Source of the DNA: Magnetococcales bacterium
Lineage (GTDB): Bacteria; Pseudomonadota; Magnetococcia; Magnetococcales; Magnetaquicoccaceae
DNA: 21,483 bases
Direction of reading: 5' to 3'
NCBI GenBank assembly: GCA_015228895.1
Contig: JADGCR010000013.1
Coordinates: forward strand, 1 to 21,483
Part shown: positions 1-6,320 of the stretch, in pieces
Position numbering within the stretch: position 1 is the first letter of the stretch
Layout: each line of letters opens with the position of its first letter
Made by a program: the position numbers and the translations under genes
Notes under the pieces: generated by a model
What the model saw: only the letters and a program-made list of their open reading frames with translations
Told to the model about the DNA's origin: nothing
The model's database searches: none

Positions 1-65
1 GGGTGAATGGTGCTATAAATGCAATCTCCAAGCCAGATTGACCTGATGGTGCGACAAGCAAGTGA

Positions 66-93
66 TTGACGACACAATCCATTGGCGTATAAT
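66..93 (+). promoter_or_regulatory. Sigma70-type promoter for the first gene
   Basis: A -35 box TTGACG (66-71) is separated by 16 bases from a perfect -10 box TATAAT (88-93). Transcription would start near position 100, giving a leader of about 32 bases before the ATG at 132. This supports the ATG at 132 over a TTG at 102, which would sit at the transcript's first bases with no ribosome binding site. Confidence 0.65.
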
Positions 94-131
94 TCAATTT
101 TTTGACACAAAACCAGGCGCAGGGGAATGAA

Positions 132-728
132 ATGGGAAAAATGGAACAAGAACAAAAATTCAAGAATCTGATCTCCTCCATTGTGCAGCGTTTCGAGAAG
201 AAAAATGCCAAACTGCGCAAACAGGCCGAAAAGGACAAAGAGGCGCATTTGCAGACCCTCGATCCGACCCTAGCCGAGCAGCTGAAAAAAGTGGAGGAGT
301 GGAAAGAAATCTGCATGAAGATCAACGATGTCGCCCATGCGGTCGGTGCCCGGCTGGTGGATCATGGCTACCCGTGCAGTGTCTCCATCGCCCCCACGTT
401 CCATCCGGACACCCATCAGACCTACAGCAGTCAGATCGTCCTGAAGTTCGCCCAGGTGCAGTTGGACGATCTGGCCCAGTTGATGTACCGGAAACCGTTC
501 GGCAACCTGAGTCACAAGCCCACCCGGGACGAGGTGTGCGCCAAGGCTTTGGATCTGGCCAGTTGCATCGGTTTTGTGGAGGATCTCGCCAACCGACAGG
601 TGATCGTCCAGGAGAGCGTCTATTCCAGGGAGACCGTCACCACGGTGTTGAGTTTCGACGGCATCGGTCGAAAAGTGATCCGCAGCATCCTGGAAGATTT
701 CATCATCGAGGTGTTCGAGGTGGAGTGA
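132..728 (+). CDS. Conserved-looking protein of unknown function (198 aa)
   Basis: I do not recognise the family. The ATG at 132 is chosen because AGGGG lies six bases upstream and a near-consensus promoter ends at 93; an in-frame TTG at 102 has no such support. The first ~60 residues are highly charged and Lys/Glu-rich (for example QRFEKKNAKLRKQAEKDKEA) and probably form a helix or coiled coil. The rest looks like a mixed alpha/beta globular domain with no signal peptide or membrane segment, so a cytoplasmic protein is likely. It ends in an acidic, hydrophobic tail (FIIEVFEVE). It converges on the dioxygenase gene with only five bases between the stop codons and no hairpin. Function cannot be assigned from sequence alone. 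Confidence 0.8.
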   Translation: MGKMEQEQKFKNLISSIVQRFEKKNAKLRKQAEKDKEAHLQTLDPTLAEQLKKVEEWKEICMKINDVAHAVGARLVDHGYPCSVSIAPTFHPDTHQTYSSQIVLKFAQVQLDDLAQLMYRKPFGNLSHKPTRDEVCAKALDLASCIGFVEDLANRQVIVQESVYSRETVTTVLSFDGIGRKVIRSILEDFIIEVFEVE

Positions 729-733
729 GGGTT

Positions 734-1618
734 TTACGCCGGTTCGGGCAGACGGTCGAAGAGACGCGCCCGATAGAGGCTCCGGGGTGGGGTGCCGGGT
801 GGATCCCGGAAGGCGGTCCTGGTGTGCAGGACGTTGTTGCTGATCAGGCCCCAGCCACTCTCCAGCCGACCACGGAAGATCCAGGGCGCGGGCGTGGCCA
901 GCACCTCCCGCAGGGCGGCGAGAGCCTGTCGGGTGGCCTCGTCGTCGCGCCAGCGGATGCTTCGGGTGCGATTGGTGAAGCGCATGTGCAGATGACCCGC
1001 CGGGGTGACGGAGAACACCGGGCCGGACCGCTCCGGTCGGGCGATGGTGCCGTCCTCCTCCAGACGCGGGGGAATGGTCATGCAGTCGGAGGCCATCAGG
1101 GTGTGGATGAACTCCGGGTTGGCGTCCCGCAGACGGAGGTAAACCAGTTCGTGGTCCAGCAGTTCGTTTTCGCCACCCTCGTGGGCGGGTCGGGCGCAGT
1201 ACAGACACAGGGTTTGCACCGGCTGGTCCGCCGGGTTGTAATAGCCGTCCGTATGCCAGCCTATGGCGGCCTGCCGATAGGGGATGTAGGAGGCGAACGG
1301 GGCGAAGGCGGACCCCCCCGGAGTCAGGGCCGATATCCCCTCCTCGCCGGCGCCGAGATTCCGGTCCAGCAGGTGGACCCCCAGCCGGGCGGTCATGGCG
1401 GGCAGGGGATTGTCGGCGCCGGTGACGGGTCGCTCCAGGCGGAAGAGGGCCATGTTGGCCCGGGCGCAACGACTGAGAATGGCGTTCACCTCCGCGGGTG
1501 TCATGGCGAAGGGGTCCCGGATCTCCACCACCAGTTCGGCCAGGGTGGTCGGATAGCGGGACAGCCTGGTCCGTTTCCACGAGAGGTAGGCGGTGTCGTC
1601 GTTCAGGTCGAATGGCAT
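734..1618 (-). CDS. TauD-like Fe(II)/2-oxoglutarate-dependent dioxygenase
   Basis: This 294-residue protein is a probable non-haem iron dioxygenase, which couples oxidative decarboxylation of 2-oxoglutarate to hydroxylation of an unknown substrate. The visible iron ligands are H122 and D124 in GWHTDGYYN and H265 in NNVLHTRTAFRD; an Arg at 282 or 284 (SLYRARLFD) is well placed to bind the 2-oxoglutarate carboxylate, as in the TauD/TfdA and clavaminate synthase-like families. Length is normal for those families. The start MPFDL is chosen because conserved-looking sequence begins there and it leaves a 91-base divergent intergenic space before the helicase gene; its ribosome site is weak (GGATAGAG). 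No signal peptide is seen. The substrate cannot be inferred from the neighbours; sulfonate-utilisation transport genes expected for true TauD are absent. Confidence 0.8.
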   Translation of the reverse strand: MPFDLNDDTAYLSWKRTRLSRYPTTLAELVVEIRDPFAMTPAEVNAILSRCARANMALFRLERPVTGADNPLPAMTARLGVHLLDRNLGAGEEGISALTPGGSAFAPFASYIPYRQAAIGWHTDGYYNPADQPVQTLCLYCARPAHEGGENELLDHELVYLRLRDANPEFIHTLMASDCMTIPPRLEEDGTIARPERSGPVFSVTPAGHLHMRFTNRTRSIRWRDDEATRQALAALREVLATPAPWIFRGRLESGWGLISNNVLHTRTAFRDPPGTPPRSLYRARLFDRLPEPA

Positions 1619-1709
1619 GGTCTCTATCCGGGTTCGCGGTTGCGTGAAACAGCACGCGGGTAACATACAACAGCCATGCGGGGATGTCATCTGGAGAGGA
1701 GCAGCTGGA

Positions 1710-4700
1710 ATGCGTTTTTTCGCGGATTTGCACATCCATTCCAAATATTCCCGCGCCACCAGCCGGGACGCGGATCTGGAACGGTTGGCCCTGTGGGCCA
1801 GAAAAAAGGGGATCGGGGTCTTGGGTACCGGGGATTTCACCCATCCGGCCTGGATTGCGGAAATCACCGGGAAAACCGTTCCCGCCGAGCCGGGGCTGTT
1901 GCGTCTGCGTCCGGATCTGGAGCGGGAGGTGTCCGCCGGGTTGCAGGCCCTGGGCATGACCTCCGGGCTTGGGGAGGCGGTCCGTTTCCTGTTGACGGTG
2001 GAGATCTCCACCATCTACAAGAAGGGGGAGCGCACCCGGAAAGTCCATCATCTCATCTGTGTGCCCTCCCTGGAGGCGGCCCGTCGTCTGAATCTCCGTT
2101 TGGCCCGCGTCGGCAATATCGCCTCGGATGGTCGTCCCATTCTGGGGCTGGACTCCAGGGATCTGTTGGAAATCACCCTGGAGGCGGATCCCGCCGCCTT
2201 TCTCGTCCCGGCCCACATCTGGACCCCCTGGTTTTCCGCGTTGGGTTCCAAATCCGGGTTCGACTCCATTCAGGAGTGTTACGGCGACCTGGCGGGACAC
2301 ATTTTCGCCCTGGAGACCGGACTCTCCTCGGACCCGCCGATGAACTGGCGGGTGAGCAGTCTGGATGATTATCGGCTGATTTCCAACTCGGATGCCCACT
2401 CTCCCGCCAAACTGGGGCGGGAGGCCACGATTTTCGACACGGAGTTGAGTTATTTCGCCCTGCGTCACGCCCTGGAGAGTGGCACGGGGTTCGCCGGCAC
2501 GGTGGAGTTTTTTCCCGAAGAGGGCAAATACCATCTGGATGGGCATCGCACCTGTCAGGTCTGTCTGCAACCGGCGGAGACCCTGCGTCGGGCGGGGAGT
2601 TGCCCGGTGTGCGGCAAGCCGCTCACCGTGGGGGTGTTGAACCGGGTCGAGGTGCTGGCGGACCGTCTTGAGGGAGCGCGTTCCCCCAAGGCCGCCCCGT
2701 TTTTGTCCTTCGTCCCCTTGCAGGAGATCGTCGCCGAGATCGAAGGGGTCGGGCAGGGTTCCAACCGGGTGAGCCGTGGCTACGAGGCGATGCTGCGCGC
2801 CCTGGGTCCGGAGTTGTTCATTCTGGAGTCGGTGCCCCTGGAGGAGATCCAGCGTCAGGTCTCGCTGAAAATGGCCGAGGCCATCGGGCGGGTGCGCCGG
2901 GGAGAGGTGATCCGGCAGGGGGGATATGATGGGGAGTACGGCGTGATCCGGGTCTTTACGCCGTCGAAAGGGGTCTCCTCCCCCCCTCGTCCCCGCCCTC
3001 CGGTGGTGGGCGCTCCCCCCGTGGAGGCGGGGGTGGAACGGTCGTCGTCACCGGACGGTGGGGAGGGACTGGACCCGGAACAGACCAGTGCCGCCCATCA
3101 CGATGGAGGACCGCTGTTGATTCTGGCCGGCCCCGGCACCGGAAAAACCCGCACCCTGACCCATCGTCTGGCCCGTGTGATCACCCTGGGCGCCCCTCCG
3201 GAGGCGTGTCTGGCGGTCACCTTCACCCGGCGCGCCGCCCAGGAGATGCGGGAACGGCTGGCGCTGTTGCTCGGTGAGGCGATCAGTCGGCGGATTCCCG
3301 TGATGACCTTTCACGCCCTGGGCTGGTCCATTGTGCAGGCTCACGACCCCTTGACCATCGCCGACGAGACGCGGGTGCTGGAGTGTTTGCGGGAGGAACT
3401 GGGCTTGAGCAGGGTGGAGGGACTCAAGCGGATGAGACTTTTTTCCCGGTTGCGGCGCGGTGGGGAACCCGCGCTCCCGGAGGACGAGGCCGCGTTGCGA
3501 GACTATCGCGTCCTGTTGCGGCGCAGGGGTCTGGTGGATCTGGAGGATCTGATCCGGCTCCCCGTGGAGCTGATGGCACGGCAACCCGCCATTCAGGCGG
3601 CGTTGCGCGCCAGGTATCGACAGGTGTTCGTGGACGAGTTCCAGGACATCGACGCGGGCCAGTACGCCCTGTTGCGTCTGTTGGTCCCCCCGGAGGGCCA
3701 ACTGTGTGTGATTGGCGATCCGGATCAGGCCATTTACGGCTTTCGGGGGGGTGACCCGCGTTTTTTTCAGGAGTTGCTCCGGGACTATCCGGGTCTGGCG
3801 ACCGTGCGCCTGACCCGGAACTACCGCTCCGGGCGGGCGATAGTCCAGGGCGCCCTCAACGTGATGGACCAGGCCGCCTGGCAGCGGGAGCGGGGCTTGA
3901 CCGCGGTGGTGAACGACACCCGCCGGATCGTCCTGCACGAAGCGGCCAGCGACACCAGCGAGGCGGCGTTCGTGGTCCGCACCCTGGAGCAGATGATGGG
4001 GGGGCATGATTTTCACGCCCTGGACAGCGGACGCGCGGACGGGCAGGCCGCCGGGGCGTTCTCCTTTGCCGATTTCGCGGTCCTGTACCGGGCCGATGGC
4101 AATACCCTGGCTCTGTGTCAAGCCTTCGAGCGCGCCGGGATTCCCTACCAGAAACGGACCCATGGCCGCTTGAGCGAGCATCCCGGCGTGCGATCCCTGC
4201 TGGAAAGAATGGGGGAGGAGGGGCGGGGGGGTGGTCCGGTGCTGGACCGGTTGCGTCAGGCGGTGCCGGAGGGCCACGACGAGATGGGGAGCGCCCTGGA
4301 ACTGCTCGCCCCGCTGGCGGTCCGTTTCGGCGAGGATCTGGCCGGGTTTCTCGCCGCCCTGACCCTGGGGGCGGAGATGGATCTGTGGGACCCGCGGGCG
4401 CAACGGGTCTCCTTGTTGACCATGCACGGTTCCAAGGGGCTGGAGTTTCCGGTGGTGTTTGTCACCGGCTGCGAGGATGGCATGGTGCCCTGGCGTTGGG
4501 GCGAGGAGGGGGAGGCCTCCCTGGAGGAGGAGCGCAGACTCTTTTTTGTGGCCATGACCCGCGCGCGGCATACCCTGTTTTTGACCAGGGCCAAAAAGCG
4601 TCTGTGGCGCGGCCAGGTGCGGACCATGGCGCTTTCACCCTTTCTGCAGGAGATCCGGGAGGAGTTGCTGGAACGGCGGCAAAATGCGCGGACCCCGGTC

Positions 4701-4757
4701 GCGTCGAAAAAAGCGGCGGCTGCCGGTCGGCAGTTGACCATGAGTTGGGACGAGTGA
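1710..4757 (+). CDS. Endonuclease Q-like PHP nuclease fused to UvrD-family helicase
   Basis: The 1015-residue protein has two parts. Residues 1-410 look like endonuclease Q: PHP metal-binding residues H8 and H10 (DLHIHS), D42 and H45 (GDFTHP), D228 and H230 (NSDAHS), followed by a four-cysteine zinc finger (C282, C285, C298, C301). EndoQ cleaves DNA 5' of deaminated bases such as uracil or hypoxanthine. A Pro-rich linker (about 425-465) leads to a superfamily 1A helicase: Walker A GPGTGKT (474-480), DE at 642-643 in VDEFQDID, GDPDQAIYGFRGGD, LTRNYRSG, HGSKGLEF (about 908-915) and FVAMTRARH. The helicase part (~545 aa) is shorter than UvrD/PcrA (~720 aa), so the 2B subdomain is probably reduced. 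Start chosen for GGAGAGGAG eight bases before ATG. The FKBP gene follows 21 bases later. Confidence 0.9.
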   Translation: MRFFADLHIHSKYSRATSRDADLERLALWARKKGIGVLGTGDFTHPAWIAEITGKTVPAEPGLLRLRPDLEREVSAGLQALGMTSGLGEAVRFLLTVEISTIYKKGERTRKVHHLICVPSLEAARRLNLRLARVGNIASDGRPILGLDSRDLLEITLEADPAAFLVPAHIWTPWFSALGSKSGFDSIQECYGDLAGHIFALETGLSSDPPMNWRVSSLDDYRLISNSDAHSPAKLGREATIFDTELSYFALRHALESGTGFAGTVEFFPEEGKYHLDGHRTCQVCLQPAETLRRAGSCPVCGKPLTVGVLNRVEVLADRLEGARSPKAAPFLSFVPLQEIVAEIEGVGQGSNRVSRGYEAMLRALGPELFILESVPLEEIQRQVSLKMAEAIGRVRRGEVIRQGGYDGEYGVIRVFTPSKGVSSPPRPRPPVVGAPPVEAGVERSSSPDGGEGLDPEQTSAAHHDGGPLLILAGPGTGKTRTLTHRLARVITLGAPPEACLAVTFTRRAAQEMRERLALLLGEAISRRIPVMTFHALGWSIVQAHDPLTIADETRVLECLREELGLSRVEGLKRMRLFSRLRRGGEPALPEDEAALRDYRVLLRRRGLVDLEDLIRLPVELMARQPAIQAALRARYRQVFVDEFQDIDAGQYALLRLLVPPEGQLCVIGDPDQAIYGFRGGDPRFFQELLRDYPGLATVRLTRNYRSGRAIVQGALNVMDQAAWQRERGLTAVVNDTRRIVLHEAASDTSEAAFVVRTLEQMMGGHDFHALDSGRADGQAAGAFSFADFAVLYRADGNTLALCQAFERAGIPYQKRTHGRLSEHPGVRSLLERMGEEGRGGGPVLDRLRQAVPEGHDEMGSALELLAPLAVRFGEDLAGFLAALTLGAEMDLWDPRAQRVSLLTMHGSKGLEFPVVFVTGCEDGMVPWRWGEEGEASLEEERRLFFVAMTRARHTLFLTRAKKRLWRGQVRTMALSPFLQEIREELLERRQNARTPVASKKAAAAGRQLTMSWDE

Positions 4758-4778
4758 TCAGCAGGGAGATGGGGAACG

Positions 4779-5237
4779 ATGTCAGGTTTTTTTGGAAAAT
4801 TGTGGGCCAGGGTGTTCAATCTGCTGCTGGGACGCAAGCGGGGCGACTATCATCGCAAGGCCGGGGAACGGTTCCGGCAGGAGAACGGTCGGCGCTCCGG
4901 GGTGACCACCACCCGGAGTGGCCTGCAATGGGAGGTGCTGCGGGCCGGGGAGGGGGCAAAGCCGGAGTTCTCCAGCCGGGTGCTGGTCCATTATCGCGGG
5001 ACGCTGGTGAACGGGACCGAGTTCGACAGCTCCTATGCCAGAGGGGAACCCATGGCCTTTGGTCTGCTGGAGGTGATTTCCGGGTGGCGGGAGGGCTTGC
5101 AATTGATGCCGGTGGGCAGCCGGTTTCGCTTTGTGATTCCCCCGGACGGCGCCTACGGAGGTTCCGGGGCGGGGGGCTTGATCGCCCCCTGGTCCACCCT
5201 GGTTTTTGAGGTGGAACTCCTGAAGATCGAAGGCTAG
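4779..5237 (+). CDS. FKBP-type peptidyl-prolyl cis-trans isomerase
   Basis: The 152-residue protein carries one FKBP domain at about residues 45-150, which speeds cis-trans isomerisation of proline peptide bonds during folding. Typical FKBP segments are visible: VLVHYRGTLVNGTEFDSSYARGEP, the VISGWREGLQLMPVGS loop, and FVIPPDGAYGG...IAPWSTLVFEVELL. The first 40 residues include a hydrophobic stretch (FFGKLWARVFNLLLG) that is short, lacks a clear cleavage site and is followed by basic residues; it may be an amphipathic helix or a weak signal anchor, so location is unsure. A good ribosome site (GGGAGATGGGG) precedes the ATG. It lies 21 bases after the helicase gene, probably in the same transcript, and is followed by a strong hairpin. 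Confidence 0.9.
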   Translation: MSGFFGKLWARVFNLLLGRKRGDYHRKAGERFRQENGRRSGVTTTRSGLQWEVLRAGEGAKPEFSSRVLVHYRGTLVNGTEFDSSYARGEPMAFGLLEVISGWREGLQLMPVGSRFRFVIPPDGAYGGSGAGGLIAPWSTLVFEVELLKIEG

Positions 5238-5245
5238 GTGTGCGA

Positions 5246-5279
5246 CCGCGCCGGGAGCGGACAGGCGTTCCCGGCGCGG
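5246..5279. terminator. Hairpin between convergent genes, probable bidirectional terminator
   Basis: A 14-base-pair stem (5246-5259 with 5266-5279, one G-U pair) closes a six-base loop. It lies between the FKBP stop codon and the stop of the minus-strand repeat protein. There is no T-run on either side, so termination efficiency is uncertain. Confidence 0.6.
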
Positions 5280-5293
5280 CCACCTCGGGGTCA

Positions 5294-5581
5294 TCACCAG
5301 TTCCAGGGCATCCAGGAACCGCCGGGGCCGTTGTTGTAGTAGTAGTGGGGAGGATAGTAGCCGCCGTAAGGATAGTAGCCGCCGTAATAGGGATGGTAGC
5401 CGCCGTAATAGGGATGATAGCCCCCATAGGGGTAATAGCCCCCATAGGGGTAATAGCCGCCGTAGTAGTAGGGATATCCATGGTGGGGTCCACCCCACCA
5501 GGCGTCGCCGGTGGAGGGAAGGGTCAGGGCGGCTCCTCCCAACAGGACCGCCAAACCCAGTGCGCTTGCGTGTCTTTTCAT
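5294..5581 (-). CDS. Exported Gly/Tyr/Pro-rich repeat protein (sulfur-globule-protein-like)
   Basis: A 95-residue protein with a clear signal peptide (MKRHASALGLAVLLGGAALT, cleavage near GDA-WW) followed by low-complexity repeats of GGYYPY and GGYHPYY to the C-terminal PWNW. Mature sequence is almost entirely Gly, Tyr, Pro and His. The start is secure: AAGGAGG lies eight bases upstream of the ATG. The composition resembles the Gly/Tyr-rich proteins that coat periplasmic sulfur globules in sulfur-oxidising bacteria, and also resembles other exported glycine/tyrosine-rich structural proteins; I infer a surface or periplasmic structural role, not a proven sulfur-globule function. It stands alone on the minus strand, divergent from mobA and separated from FKBP by a hairpin. 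No sox or dsr genes are in the window to support the sulfur idea. Confidence 0.8.
   Translation of the reverse strand: MKRHASALGLAVLLGGAALTLPSTGDAWWGGPHHGYPYYYGGYYPYGGYYPYGGYHPYYGGYHPYYGGYYPYGGYYPPHYYYNNGPGGSWMPWNW
5351..5472. repeat. Imperfect tandem 18-21-base repeats inside the Gly/Tyr gene
   Basis: Units such as GCCGCCGTAATAGGGATG and GCCCCCATAGGGGTAATA recur about six times, coding GGYYPY or GGYHPYY. Both unit lengths are multiples of three, so gain or loss of a unit would keep the frame and change only the protein's length. Confidence 0.75.
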
Positions 5582-5697
5582 TCGCTTGTCCTCCTTTTCA
5601 GGCAAGATGAATGGGGTGGAATAACGTGATCTTGTGAATGTGATATCAAAACCGGAAAGCGATTTCAACAGATTTTTTGGTGACGGGAAGGAAGCGA

Positions 5698-6306
5698 ATG
5701 CGCGGTGTCTCCAGGGAACGGGTGGTGGGCGTGGTTCTGGCCGGAGGGCTGTCCCGGCGCATGAACGGGCTGGACAAGGCCCTGATGCCGTTCGGGGAGG
5801 GGGTGTTGTTGTCGAGAACGCTCAAACGGTTTGCGCCCCAGGTCGAATCTGTGTTATTGAACGCTAATGGAGATCCCGCCCGTTTCGCTGGCTTCCATCT
5901 GCCGGTGATCGGAGACGCGCGGCGCGGGTATCCCGGTCCGCTGGCGGGCATCGAGGCGGGCTTTTTGTCCACAGGAGGGGAGTGGCTGGTTTCGATCCCC
6001 GTGGATCTCCCGTTCCTGCCGTTGGATCTGGTGGCGCGCCTGGTCGAGGTCGGCATGGGATGTGGTCTGCCCACCGTGGCCGGGAGTGGGGGGAGGATGC
6101 ATCCGGTCGTCTGCCTGTGGCCCCGGAGTGCCCTGCCCGCCATCCGGAAGGCCCTCGATGGTGGCGACCTCCGCATGCTGGCCTGGTTCGCGAACCACCC
6201 CCATCGAACGGTCTGGTTCGATTGCCCTCCTGGAGGCGTGGACCCGTTTTTCAACGTCAATCACCCGGAGGCGCTCGCGGCGGCGACGGCGCTGGCTTTC
6301 CCGTGA
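5698..6306 (+). CDS. mobA: Molybdenum cofactor guanylyltransferase MobA
   Basis: The 202-residue protein matches MobA, which transfers GMP from GTP to molybdopterin to make the guanine dinucleotide form of the molybdenum cofactor used by DMSO-reductase-type enzymes. The N-terminal nucleotide-binding signature LAGGLSRRMNGLDKAL is at about 14-29, the metal-binding Asp is in PVDLPFLP (D103), and the C-terminal FFNVNHPEAL block is typical of the family. Length is normal. The ATG at 5698 is chosen for its GGGAAGGAAG ribosome site; GTG and TTG codons just upstream lack one. No other molybdenum genes are nearby, so this seems an isolated copy. The sensor kinase begins 14 bases downstream and may be co-transcribed. 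Confidence 0.9.
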   Translation: MRGVSRERVVGVVLAGGLSRRMNGLDKALMPFGEGVLLSRTLKRFAPQVESVLLNANGDPARFAGFHLPVIGDARRGYPGPLAGIEAGFLSTGGEWLVSIPVDLPFLPLDLVARLVEVGMGCGLPTVAGSGGRMHPVVCLWPRSALPAIRKALDGGDLRMLAWFANHPHRTVWFDCPPGGVDPFFNVNHPEALAAATALAFP

Positions 6307-6320
6307 TCAGGAAATGAGAG

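Noticed and set aside
102..131. TTG start extending the first gene by ten codons
   Set aside because: It would lie at the predicted transcript start without a ribosome site; ATG at 132 has AGGGG at good spacing.
270..2570. Long minus-strand open frame (766 codons)
   Set aside because: It overlaps three well-supported genes, has low-complexity Gly/Arg/Pro/Gln composition and no family motif; a shadow frame of GC-rich coding DNA.
3048..4571. Minus-strand open frame of 507 codons inside the helicase
   Set aside because: Antisense to intact helicase motifs, composition is His/Gln/Pro/Gly-rich and no domain is recognisable.
5351..5472. CRISPR-like array
   Set aside because: The short repeats are contiguous with no unique spacers and code Gly/Tyr repeats in frame with a signal peptide.
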